Made by a program: the position numbers and the translations under genes
Shown: in pieces, positions 10,526 to 19,681 of the stretch
Position numbering within the stretch: position 1 is the first letter of the stretch
Layout: each line of letters begins with the position of its first letter
NCBI GenBank assembly: GCA_025359805.1
Contig: JANYDU010000026.1
Coordinates: forward strand, 1 to 64,000
Length of the DNA stretch: 64,000 nucleotides
Reading direction: 5' to 3'
Origin: Bacteroidota bacterium
GTDB taxonomy: Bacteria > Bacteroidota > Bacteroidia > UKL13-3
The notes under the pieces: model-generated
The model's database searches: none
What the model was told of the DNA's origin: nothing
The model's input: only the letters and a program-made list of their open reading frames with translations

Positions 10526-10551
10526 AAAAGGGAGATTAACGTCTCCCTTTC
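10526..10551. terminator. Bidirectional hairpin between convergent ompA-like and rnr genes
   Basis: aaagggaga-ttaac-gtctcccttt inverted repeat with flanking A/T runs; overlaps the rnr 3' end. Confidence 0.7.
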
Positions 10552-12761
10552 TTTTTGCCCTTTTGGTACTTTTTACTTTGATGTTCTTCTCGTCTTTTAG
10601 TTTTTCTGTTAGGTTCGCCACGTTTTAAATTGCTTGATGAAACTACATTACCAACTATATCCAAATTTACTTGGCGTTTTAATACATCCGCATCTTTTAC
10701 CACCACATCTACAATATCTCCTAGTTGATATTTTTTACGGGTACGTCTACCAACTATACATAAATTATGCTCATCATATTCATAAAAATCATCCGTTAAA
10801 TTGCTTAGGCGAATCATACCCTCACATTTGTATTCGGTTATTTCAACATAAATTCCCCACTCAGTAACTCCCGAAATAATGCCTTGAAATTCATCTCCAA
10901 TAAACTGTTTAATATATTCCACTTGTTTATATCTCACAGATGCTCTTTCGGCTTCGGCAGCTTTACTTTCCATTTCTGATGAATGCTTGCACATCAATTC
11001 ATATTGCTCGGCATTTGCTGATTTTCCTTTGTTTAAATATTCAAACAATAAACGATGCGCCATTAAATCAGGGTATCTTCTAATTGGAGAAGTGAAATGA
11101 GAATAGTACTCAAATGCCAATCCATAATGACCCGTTTTTTTAGTGGTATAAAATGCCTTTGCCATCGTTCTGATGGCTTGTTGTTGTAATAAGTTTTGCT
11201 CTGGTTTGCCTTCCACATTTTTCAATAAATCATTCATGGATTGTGAAATGGCTTTTTGCGATTGCATTCTAATGCTGTATCCAAAACGACTTGCAAAAAT
11301 GCTAAACAGTTTTAATTTTTCTTCATTTGGCAAATCATGAACTCGATATACAAATGTTTTTGGTTGTTTTGACGTTCCTGCGCTATGCCCATATTCGGCA
11401 ACTTTTTTATTGGCAAGCAACATAAATTCCTCAATTAATTTATGTGCATCTTTTCTTACCTTTTTATAAATGCCAATAGGTTTAAAATTTTCATCTAATT
11501 TGAATTTTACTTCTTCAGTTTCAAAATTTACAGCTCCATTTTTAAATCGCTGCTCACGCATTTTTAACGCCAAGCCATTTAAAATATTTATCTCCTCAGC
11601 AAAATCTCCTTCGCCAGTTTCAATTCTTTCTTGAGCTTCTTCGTAAGCAAATCTTCTATCAGAATAAATAACTGTTTTACCAAACCAAGTATCCAATAAC
11701 TCGGCATTATCGTTCATTTTAAATACTGTTGAAAAAGTTAATTTTTCTTCATGTGCACGAAGCGAGCAAACCCCATTTGATAATTTTTCGGGCAGCATCG
11801 GAATCGTTCTATCCACCAAATAAACTGATGTTCCTCGCTCAAAAGCTTCTTCATCCAAGCGTGTTCCGGATTTTACATAATGAGAAACATCGGCAATGTG
11901 AACGCCAATTTCCCATGTTCCATCTTTTAATTTTTCTATTGATAAGGCATCATCAAAATCTTTTGCATCATCAGGGTCAATAGTAAATGTCGTTACTTTT
12001 CTAAAATCTCTGCGCTTGGCAATTTCATCGGAAGTAATTTTATCAGGAATTTTTTGAGCCTCTGCTTCTACCTCCGGAGAAAATTTATAGGAGAATCCAA
12101 ACTCCGCAATAATGGCGTGCATTTCGGTTTCATGATCTCCAGGTTTGCCCAAAATTTCGGTAATTTCTCCAATTGGATTTTTATGTTCCAATGTCCATTC
12201 GGTAATTTTCGCAATGGCTTTATCTCCGTTCTTGCCTTTGTTAATTTTATCAAGCGGAATAAAAATATCCGTGTACATTTTTTTATCATCAGGAACTAAA
12301 AATGCGTGGTAATAATTCAATTGAATTACTCCCACAAATTCCATTCTGTTTCGTTTAATTACTTCAACAATTTCTCCTGTTTGTTTATCGCCACGTTTGG
12401 CAAAAAGATTTACTTTTACTTTGTCTTTATCTAAAGCTGTGTTTAAAAATTCGGAAGTAATTAAAATATCCTCACCGCCTTCATCCGGAACAACATAAGC
12501 AGTTCCGCGTTGTGTCATTTCTACTTTTCCTTCAATAAATTGATGTTTAATTACGGAGATATATTTACCTGGAGAAACCTCCTCTAATACGCCTTCTTTT
12601 ACCAATAATTTCATGGCAACAATTACATCGTTACGCTCTTCGGCATTTGTAATTTCGAGCTTTGCCGCAACTTGTACTGGGTTAAGTATTTTTTTATCGT
12701 TTGCTCCAAAAACTTTTTGAACCGAACGTTTTACTTTATCTATATTATTTAATTTTTTCAA
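10536..12761 (-). CDS. rnr: Ribonuclease R
   Basis: RNB domain TIDPDDAKDFDDALS, HIADVSHYV, HFTSPIRRYPDLMAHR, S1 domain, basic C-terminus. Confidence 0.97.
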   Translation of the reverse strand: MKKLNNIDKVKRSVQKVFGANDKKILNPVQVAAKLEITNAEERNDVIVAMKLLVKEGVLEEVSPGKYISVIKHQFIEGKVEMTQRGTAYVVPDEGGEDILITSEFLNTALDKDKVKVNLFAKRGDKQTGEIVEVIKRNRMEFVGVIQLNYYHAFLVPDDKKMYTDIFIPLDKINKGKNGDKAIAKITEWTLEHKNPIGEITEILGKPGDHETEMHAIIAEFGFSYKFSPEVEAEAQKIPDKITSDEIAKRRDFRKVTTFTIDPDDAKDFDDALSIEKLKDGTWEIGVHIADVSHYVKSGTRLDEEAFERGTSVYLVDRTIPMLPEKLSNGVCSLRAHEEKLTFSTVFKMNDNAELLDTWFGKTVIYSDRRFAYEEAQERIETGEGDFAEEINILNGLALKMREQRFKNGAVNFETEEVKFKLDENFKPIGIYKKVRKDAHKLIEEFMLLANKKVAEYGHSAGTSKQPKTFVYRVHDLPNEEKLKLFSIFASRFGYSIRMQSQKAISQSMNDLLKNVEGKPEQNLLQQQAIRTMAKAFYTTKKTGHYGLAFEYYSHFTSPIRRYPDLMAHRLLFEYLNKGKSANAEQYELMCKHSSEMESKAAEAERASVRYKQVEYIKQFIGDEFQGIISGVTEWGIYVEITEYKCEGMIRLSNLTDDFYEYDEHNLCIVGRRTRKKYQLGDIVDVVVKDADVLKRQVNLDIVGNVVSSSNLKRGEPNRKTKRREEHQSKKYQKGKKKGRR

Positions 12762-12944
12762 TTTGTGTTTGTATTAATGTTGAATCTAAATTCAATGTTT
12801 TTCAATGTTAAAAATAGTGTATGATTTGATGATGAAGAAAAATAGTTATTCACGTTTCTAAATATTTTCTTTCATTTGATTTGACAATTTTGTGGTAAGC
12901 TAATTTGATAATATGCATTTAATACCAAATTAATTTTATGGATT

Positions 12945-13370
12945 TTAGCTATTGAATAACTTTTTAAAAGCAGGAGGAACTTCAACCGTTTTTCTTTCGT
13001 TATAATTAAAACAAACCATTCCTGTTTTTGCTTCGCAAGCAATTTCATTTGTTGCTTTTTTTATAAAACGATAATAGAGATCAAAACTTCGTGCACCAAA
13101 ATCAGCAGCAGTTACTTCAATAATTAATACATCACCATAAAAACATTCTTGTTTAAATACAATGGCTGTATCGCCCATAATTACAGATGCTCCCGCAAGA
13201 TTCATTTCGCTGAAACCAAAATGAGCAAAGAATTGCATACGAGCCTCGTGCATATAACTTAAATAAACATCGTTGCTTAAATGATTGCCATAATTAATAT
13301 CAGAAATACGAACTGTAATTTCTGTTTTGAAAATAAAATGCTGTGGCAATTGAAGTTTTATTCTGGGCAT
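12945..13370 (-). CDS. Acyl-CoA thioesterase (hotdog fold)
   Basis: VRISDINYGNHLSNDVYLSYMHEARMQFFAHFGF, 4HBT-type motif. Confidence 0.85.
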   Translation of the reverse strand: MPRIKLQLPQHFIFKTEITVRISDINYGNHLSNDVYLSYMHEARMQFFAHFGFSEMNLAGASVIMGDTAIVFKQECFYGDVLIIEVTAADFGARSFDLYYRFIKKATNEIACEAKTGMVCFNYNERKTVEVPPAFKKLFNS

Positions 13371-13398
13371 TATTTGAGTTGATAATTCGATAATAGTT

Positions 13399-14121
13399 TT
13401 AAGTAACAATCACTTCACTTTCATCCAACAAGTTTTCGTTTCTAAATTTTAAGAGAAGCTGAGCCACAGTAACAATATCTTTTTGACAATATATTTTAAT
13501 ACGTTCTAAATCCTTTTCTTTCCAATATACTTCCCAAACCATGCTTCCATCAATATCATCTTTTGGTGTTTGAATATTAAATGATGCAGCTAATAATTCC
13601 AAAGAAGTAAAACTTTTATAATCGCCAAACTTCCACAATTCAAGCGTATCCAAATGCTGAACCTCCCAAGGTTTTTTACCTGCTAGATTTAATATGTTGG
13701 GAATTTCAAGTCCGTTTAATAAACACCTGCGAGAGATATATGGATAGTCAAATTCTTTTCCATTATGTGCACATAATAAATTATCGGGCATACTAAAATA
13801 TCGTTCCACCATCTCACAAAATTCTTTCAATAAAATTTTCTCATCATCGCCATAAAAAGATTTCACCCGAAATTGCCAATCATTTCCATTTCTGTTAAAA
13901 TACCCAACTGATATGCAAACAATTTTTCCAAACTCGGCATAAATTCCAGCACGATTATAAATAGAATCAGGTGTTTGTTCTGGCTTATTATAATTGAGTG
14001 TGAGTGATTTTTTATCCCAAAGATATTTCCATTTTTCGGGCAATGATTCATAAGCATTATATTGTGGAACGGTCTCAATATCTAATATGAGAATTTTTGT
14101 GAGATCAATATTGTTGAGCAT
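13399..14121 (-). CDS. 3'-5' exonuclease (DEDDy, ribonuclease H-like)
   Basis: ILDIETVP; CAHNGKEFDYPYISRR; YCQKDIVTVAQL exonuclease motifs. Confidence 0.85.
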   Translation of the reverse strand: MLNNIDLTKILILDIETVPQYNAYESLPEKWKYLWDKKSLTLNYNKPEQTPDSIYNRAGIYAEFGKIVCISVGYFNRNGNDWQFRVKSFYGDDEKILLKEFCEMVERYFSMPDNLLCAHNGKEFDYPYISRRCLLNGLEIPNILNLAGKKPWEVQHLDTLELWKFGDYKSFTSLELLAASFNIQTPKDDIDGSMVWEVYWKEKDLERIKIYCQKDIVTVAQLLLKFRNENLLDESEVIVT

Positions 14122-14198
14122 AGCTTTTTATTTATGTTGAGTTTATTGTTTCAATATTATATTCACTCAAAAGTATTCATCTATTTTAATAATAAAAA

Positions 14199-15644
14199 TT
14201 ATGCTTGAGGAGTGAGCTTGTTTTTATTGATTATAAAACCAAATAAAAGTGCAATCAAACCAAAAGAAATTAAGTTGATACCATAACTTATACTTGTTGC
14301 AAAAGGACCGTGGTGCATAAAATAAAATTGCTCTGGAAATTTATCATAAATATACGTTTCATATATTTTGGAACGATTTATTGGCAACCAAAAATGTGAT
14401 TGAAAAATACAAATAATTACAAATGCAATTGCATAGTTTTTATTAAACTTTAGTTGATTAATTGTCAATACCAATATAAATAAAAAAGCTGGCCAAGCAT
14501 TTATAAACTGCCTACTCTCCGAGCCTATTCCCAAAAGTAAATACATAAAAATATACGCCAACAATTGCCATCCAATTTGAGATGCCACTGCAATAACTTT
14601 TTTGTAATAAAAAATACATAATAAAACCGCGGGACCAAAATACGTAAAGTGAAACACAACAAATGAAAGCGGTTTTGCAATGGCTTGTTGAAAAACATTC
14701 CACAAAAAAGTAGCAGAAGTAAATTCGTCTTCGGGAATTGTTACTGTGTTAATCCATTTATTTAATAAAATATAAATGGTGATAAACCCCATTAAACTTA
14801 AAACAATTTTAAGTTCATTTAAACCACTTTTAGATTCAATAATAGGAGCAATTTTTACATCAAATATTTTATACAAATAGTATAACAACAATGGCAAACT
14901 CATATAAAACCAAATAGAATTTATTTGCATATAATAATGCTCACTAATTAATTGTTTGCCATAAAATATATAAATTAAAAAGAGAATGAATGCTAAAATT
15001 GGCATAATCCATTTTGCAACTAAAAATATTTTACTCAATAAAAAATGAATTCGTTCCGACTTAAATGGTATGAGAAAAAATAATGATGTGAGAAAAAATA
15101 ATGGGAAAGTAAACGTTCCCAATACCAATCCTATGAATGCGGTAAAAAATCTTCTTCGCATAAATTCTCCCACCATAAAAAAACCAAATGCAAAAGAAAA
15201 AACATCGGTGAGAACCGGATAATAATAAGCTTGTTTGAGTAATGCAAAGTTGAAAAACAAACCTGCAAAGCCAATAATTTCGGGACACTTATTAATTTTA
15301 AAATACTTACATAATAAAAAATAATACCACGCAGCAAATAAAATTAAAAATGTATTACACGCTAAAAATGCGTGAACAATATTGTATGCGTTTGCTTCAA
15401 GATGAAATAATTTTAGGAGTAAATAAATAATTAATGGGGGAGCTATTCTGAAAAAATGATAGCTATCAATTTGTTTGTTTTGAAAAAGCTGAGGCAAGTT
15501 AGCTGCATAATTTGCATAATGTTTTCCATCCCAACCTGTTTCATTATTGGAAGGAATACGTTCACTAAACCAACCAAATACAATTAGGGTAACTAATATT
15601 AAAAATAAAATGAAGCGATGATTATTGAAATATTTGCTCACCAA
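14199..15644 (-). CDS. Polytopic membrane protein (possible glycosyltransferase-C-like)
   Basis: Multiple TM segments; N-terminal NNETGWDGKHYANYA resembles GT-C-type loop; family not certain. Confidence 0.6.
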   Translation of the reverse strand: MVSKYFNNHRFILFLILVTLIVFGWFSERIPSNNETGWDGKHYANYAANLPQLFQNKQIDSYHFFRIAPPLIIYLLLKLFHLEANAYNIVHAFLACNTFLILFAAWYYFLLCKYFKINKCPEIIGFAGLFFNFALLKQAYYYPVLTDVFSFAFGFFMVGEFMRRRFFTAFIGLVLGTFTFPLFFLTSLFFLIPFKSERIHFLLSKIFLVAKWIMPILAFILFLIYIFYGKQLISEHYYMQINSIWFYMSLPLLLYYLYKIFDVKIAPIIESKSGLNELKIVLSLMGFITIYILLNKWINTVTIPEDEFTSATFLWNVFQQAIAKPLSFVVFHFTYFGPAVLLCIFYYKKVIAVASQIGWQLLAYIFMYLLLGIGSESRQFINAWPAFLFILVLTINQLKFNKNYAIAFVIICIFQSHFWLPINRSKIYETYIYDKFPEQFYFMHHGPFATSISYGINLISFGLIALLFGFIINKNKLTPQA

Positions 15645-15789
15645 ACAAATGTATTATATTTAAGGATTACTTGATAGTTCTACACATTCATAACTAAAGG
15701 CATACACATTTAGCCGTTTTTTTTGCATACACGTTTTTTTCTCTTGCTCCTACAAAAATTACGGTTTACCTTAAATCGTTTATGGATCA

Positions 15790-15965
15790 GGCTCAATATT
15801 CACGCATTGAAGGCGGTAAAACCGAACCAAATAAATGACGTGAACTCCATTGATAAATCGGTTATGGAGAAGGTTACTTTGATTGAACAACTCGACAAAA
15901 AAAGAAAAGTTATTACATCCTCTCTTTGGTCTTTCTTCAGAAACATACTTCCTGAAAATAAATGA
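15790..15965 (+). pseudogene. Decayed XRE-family regulator remnant (copy 1)
   Basis: MDQAQYSRIEGGKTEP (one frame) followed in another frame by NDVNSIDKSVMEKVTLIEQLDKK, typical of Bacteroidota XRE regulators; frame-disrupted. Confidence 0.65.
15829..15900 (+). repeat. 72-bp direct repeat, copy 1
   Basis: aaataaatgacgtgaactc(c/a)attgataaatcggttatgg...ctcgacaaaa; copy 2 at 16711-16782 differs at one position. Confidence 0.9.
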
Positions 15966-16010
15966 AACATAAAATGCGTTGATCCAAAAGTGATGAATGG
16001 AACACCACCC

Positions 16011-16466
16011 CTACATTACGTTCGACCCATAATTTGTATATATAACGTCCCATTCGTGATTTTTTTCAGTTCTATAAATTTTTAAATTTTTAAATCGTTC
16101 ATCAAATAAAATTTCAGTATAGATTTTCTTGCTCGGAATACAGATTGTTATTCGTGGTCTTTTCTTATAATTTTTAAAATTCAGTTGCAAAAATTTTCCA
16201 GTAATGCCACTCGATCGATCTGTTTTATAAAACTGTTTATTGAATAAAACACCATCAATATATACAAATATCGAATCATTAAAGTCATAATTAAAGGTTA
16301 AAAAAAATGCACCCTCTTTATTCTTTTTAATTGGCTCATCACCTTCTTGTTTTTTATGATATTGAATCGAAATTTTTTCTGGTTCAAATTTGGAATATAC
16401 TTCGTCAAGGCTCTGTGAAAAAACCAATGTCGGAATTGATAGAAAAAAAATGATAATTACTTTCAT
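16011..16466 (-). CDS. Hypothetical exported protein (candidate immunity protein)
   Basis: Signal peptide MKVIIIFFLSIPTLVFSQS; follows a truncated ORF tail 3 nt upstream. Confidence 0.6.
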   Translation of the reverse strand: MKVIIIFFLSIPTLVFSQSLDEVYSKFEPEKISIQYHKKQEGDEPIKKNKEGAFFLTFNYDFNDSIFVYIDGVLFNKQFYKTDRSSGITGKFLQLNFKNYKKRPRITICIPSKKIYTEILFDERFKNLKIYRTEKNHEWDVIYTNYGSNVM

Positions 16467-16555
16467 ATGTTATTTTTTGGGTTGTTCCTTACTAACTGTT
16501 TCATCTATTTTTTCTAACCGCCCTTTTACAAGATTTTTTCCCGTGTACCTACCCG

Positions 16556-16780
16556 TTAATTTTCGAATAAAAAATTCAAAACGGTTTGACTATCTTGGTT
16601 TGTAAAAATAGATTTATTTTGGTTAAGTGAATAATATTCGTTCCAAATTTGTTGCGGAGTTTTATGATTAAAACTTCCATGTTTTCGGATAATGTTAAAA
16701 ACATCTAATGAAATAAATGACGTGAACTCAATTGATAAATCGGTTATGGAGAAGGTTACTTTGATTGAACAACTCGACAA
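16556..16780 (-). pseudogene. Possible transposase/integrase C-terminal remnant
   Basis: FNIIRKHGSFNHKTPQQIWNEYY resembles the (Y/F)NxxRxHxSLxxxTPxE tail of DDE transposases. Confidence 0.4.
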
Positions 16781-16782
16781 AA
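16711..16782 (+). repeat. 72-bp direct repeat, copy 2 (second XRE-regulator remnant)
   Basis: Encodes NDVNSIDKSVMEKVTLIEQLDK, then frameshifts into KEKTAFFIMLDKKD. Confidence 0.9.
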
Positions 16783-16964
16783 GAAAAAACTGCCTTCTTT
16801 ATTATGCTCGATAAAAAAGATTGAAGGATTCGCTTACTGCTCCTCGGTAAATAAAAAAACTTTAGCCTAACTACTGCGGAGCGGGCGGAACGCAATCACT
16901 CTCACATCACCTATTGGATTTATTATTTATTGCAACATTTCACACCAATTTAAACGCAACAAAA

Positions 16965-16999
16965 AACGCCAACTTTTTTATGGTTAGCGTTTTTGTTAG
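16965..16999. terminator. Hairpin terminator downstream of the LRR gene
   Basis: aaaaacgccaac...ggttagcgttttt inverted repeat with one mismatch. Confidence 0.6.
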
Positions 17000-17045
17000 T
17001 GATAAATGGGACACTGCCATAAATGGAACGCTGCCCCGAAATAGA

Positions 17046-18434
17046 CTATTTCTTGAATGTTAGCCACTTCTTTTTTGCCTTCATGAAAGCTTTTTTATCA
17101 TCTAAAAACGAAAGTGTATTGATCCCATATATTTTATCGAGATCAGTTTTAAACAAACTCTGCAACCTTTGAGGGATGGTTGTAAAATTGACTTCAATGA
17201 AAGCTACCCTATTTTTAGGCGAGTTCTTTAAATATGATCTTAGTATATTGTATTCTGTTGTATCATTTTTCGTTCGTGTATGTAATAAGCTAGTTTTCAA
17301 AAAAAAATTCTTTTGAAGAGCTTGTGTTAAAGAATCCACTAATTTTTTGTACGTAGTATCATTTTCTATAAAGGGGAAGTTTACAACTCCCCCTATACCA
17401 AACACCTTGCTATCTCCTATGTTAATTCCAGTCATTGACCCCAAGTCCCTTGTTACTATGAAGAATTTTTTTACATATAATTCGCTGGTGCTCCCTTCCA
17501 TTTGACTTCTAAAAAAAGCAATACGTTCTGTGGGGGATAAGCCGAAGTATTTCTGACAGAACATTATCTCTTCAGTTAGTAATTTACCATCTTCACTAAA
17601 TGAAATCATTTTTCCAGGTAAGAAATTTTTTATTCTTTTTGCCTCAGTTTCGGAAATAGGATTTCTATTTAGAATAATCCTGTTTAGCTGCTTCAACTTC
17701 GCAAATCGAACGACATCTACCGTTGTTAACTTATTCCATGCTAAATCCAACTCTTCCAAATTCCGTATGTTATAGATTACATCAGGAATTGAAGTCCAAT
17801 TACACTCTGAGGCGTTAATCCTAGTTAAAGATTCCAAGCGACTTAATGTATTGGGTAGAGAAATTCCTTTATTGGCACTAATTCCCAAATAGGTTAAATT
17901 AGGTAAAAAATCTATTTCTAAAGGGATAGTGTGAATCAGATTAGCCTCGATATGTAAATACTCTAACTTTTGGAGCTTCTGGATATTTGCTGGTATTTGT
18001 TCAATATGATTTATGCTAACGTCTAAATGTTCTAAACTAGCTAAGGTAAAAACCACCGCAGGTATCTCAGTAAATTCGTTATTGCTTAAATCAAGTACTT
18101 TCAATTCAGTTAGCTCTTCTATATTCTTTGGAACAGAAACGAGCTTATTATCATTTACACGTAGTTCTCGAAGACCTTTTATTTTGAAAACCTCTTCAGG
18201 AATACTTTTAAAGTTGTTCTGTATTCGCAAGCTCTTTAAGTTTTTAAACAGGCCTAAATACTTAAATATGGAATCAGGAATGTCACCAACCGTATTGAGC
18301 ATGTAGATCTCTTCAACGCTATTTGGATTTGATTCATTTAACGCTTCCTGAATATCATAAGTTCTGGTCTGTTGACTAGAACTATAATGACTATATAAAG
18401 TAATCAATGACAAAATCCATAACCGTAATTTCAT
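17046..18434 (-). CDS. Exported leucine-rich repeat protein
   Basis: Signal peptide; repeats such as LKVLDLSNNEFTEIPAVVFTLASLEHLDVSINHIEQIP. Confidence 0.85.
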   Translation of the reverse strand: MKLRLWILSLITLYSHYSSSQQTRTYDIQEALNESNPNSVEEIYMLNTVGDIPDSIFKYLGLFKNLKSLRIQNNFKSIPEEVFKIKGLRELRVNDNKLVSVPKNIEELTELKVLDLSNNEFTEIPAVVFTLASLEHLDVSINHIEQIPANIQKLQKLEYLHIEANLIHTIPLEIDFLPNLTYLGISANKGISLPNTLSRLESLTRINASECNWTSIPDVIYNIRNLEELDLAWNKLTTVDVVRFAKLKQLNRIILNRNPISETEAKRIKNFLPGKMISFSEDGKLLTEEIMFCQKYFGLSPTERIAFFRSQMEGSTSELYVKKFFIVTRDLGSMTGINIGDSKVFGIGGVVNFPFIENDTTYKKLVDSLTQALQKNFFLKTSLLHTRTKNDTTEYNILRSYLKNSPKNRVAFIEVNFTTIPQRLQSLFKTDLDKIYGINTLSFLDDKKAFMKAKKKWLTFKK

Positions 18435-18436
18435 GC

Positions 18437-19141
18437 TTATGGTTTCTTTTTCGTTTGTACCGATTTATTAGAATCTTGTATTGACTTCTTATCTTGGCCA
18501 GCTGTTGATTTTGGCTTAATTTCGTCATAACTGTCACTATTTGGGAAACCTTTCGGTACGTCCTTCAGATTTGGATTATCATAATATTTTGAATGTACTA
18601 CATTAGAAGTAGGGGCTGGTTTATTAGGATCTCTTTTTAAATCATCAATAACATGTAATCTAAACTCATGAGTTTCATTGAAAGCACCCTCTTCAGCACC
18701 TCTACTGCTTTCTTCACCTAGTTTAACTGTACCCGCGTCCATTGCTACAATATATAATCTTCTACCTTTATTACCAACTTTTACTAGAACGTCTTGAAGA
18801 GGTGTAAGATCATCTGTGCCATATGATTTTTCCATGTTCTGTTTGACTTGTGCTATTGCTGTTTTATCGCCTTTTGCAAATGCTTTCATTGTATGAGCGG
18901 CAATAGAAGTAGTACTTCCTCCAACCCCCATTGTTTGTGGCGTCTCGAAAATCACGACATCAGCAGGAGTAGTTTTAGTTAGAGTCTGAAATTGTATAGC
19001 GAGATCTTTACCCACAGAAGAATTGTCATAGACTTTTTGAACTTTAGTTGAACCATCATGTTTAAAAAGTCCTACATAATATATGTCCTCTAAACCATCC
19101 AAATCTAAACAGAAAATCGGTTTGCTAGCAACATTACCTAT
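18437..19141 (-). CDS. Orphan RHS-core tail with polymorphic C-terminal region (tip 3)
   Basis: Frame open from 19141 reads IGNVASKPIFCLDLDGLEDIYYVGLF, matching the RHS core end (FASNxPIxxxDxDGLE); no upstream YD repeats and no ATG in the core. Confidence 0.65.
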   Translation of the reverse strand: MGNVASKPIFCLDLDGLEDIYYVGLFKHDGSTKVQKVYDNSSVGKDLAIQFQTLTKTTPADVVIFETPQTMGVGGSTTSIAAHTMKAFAKGDKTAIAQVKQNMEKSYGTDDLTPLQDVLVKVGNKGRRLYIVAMDAGTVKLGEESSRGAEEGAFNETHEFRLHVIDDLKRDPNKPAPTSNVVHSKYYDNPNLKDVPKGFPNSDSYDEIKPKSTAGQDKKSIQDSNKSVQTKKKP

Positions 19142-19673
19142 TTAGTTTATCTAATTCGATTTGTATCTTAGGGAGAATCTCTTTCTCAAATAGCTTAATC
19201 TTTCTATCTGCCCAAGTGGGTTTAAAAAAACCGAAATTTTTCTTGGTATATAATCTGTCCCCATTATCGTAACCTTTAAGGGCTAGTTCACAAGGTTTAG
19301 TTTCCCAATTCTTTTGAATACCATCAAATCGTGTCCAAAACAAAATGTCCTCCCCTTTTTGAGTTTTCAAATAAAAATGAAATTGTACTGTGTCTGCATT
19401 TATCTCTCTACTCTCGGGACTACTTAAATCGGGATAATTATGGATCATATCATTTTGATATTTAGAAGCCGGTTTATATTGAGGATATTTATTAAACAAA
19501 TTTTGCATAGCTGCATTCACCTCTTTTTTTTGGTAATTATAATTATACGATTTTAATTGTCCGGTGTTGTTTCCTGTCATTTTTTGTGCTTGGATAAGAA
19601 GACAACTATTCATAGTTGATAGAAAAAATAGCAACGAGAATAACTTTACTGGTCTCATAATAGCTCTATTCAT
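19134..19673 (-). CDS. Exported lipoprotein-like hypothetical, candidate immunity for tip 2
   Basis: FLSTMNSCLLIQAQ lipobox; 8 nt after the end of the tip 2 reading frame. Confidence 0.55.
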   Translation of the reverse strand: MNRAIMRPVKLFSLLFFLSTMNSCLLIQAQKMTGNNTGQLKSYNYNYQKKEVNAAMQNLFNKYPQYKPASKYQNDMIHNYPDLSSPESREINADTVQFHFYLKTQKGEDILFWTRFDGIQKNWETKPCELALKGYDNGDRLYTKKNFGFFKPTWADRKIKLFEKEILPKIQIELDKLNR

Positions 19674-19681
19674 TTTCGTTT

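Noticed and set aside
15723-15965. 80-aa + strand ORF as an intact gene
   Set aside because: Its N-terminal half is the wrong frame of an XRE motif (MDQAQYSRIEGGKTEP); better explained as a frame-broken pseudogene.
18437-19141. Calling tip 3 a zinc metallopeptidase from HEFRLH
   Set aside because: The motif is HExxxH, not HExxH, and no downstream ligand pattern was recognised.
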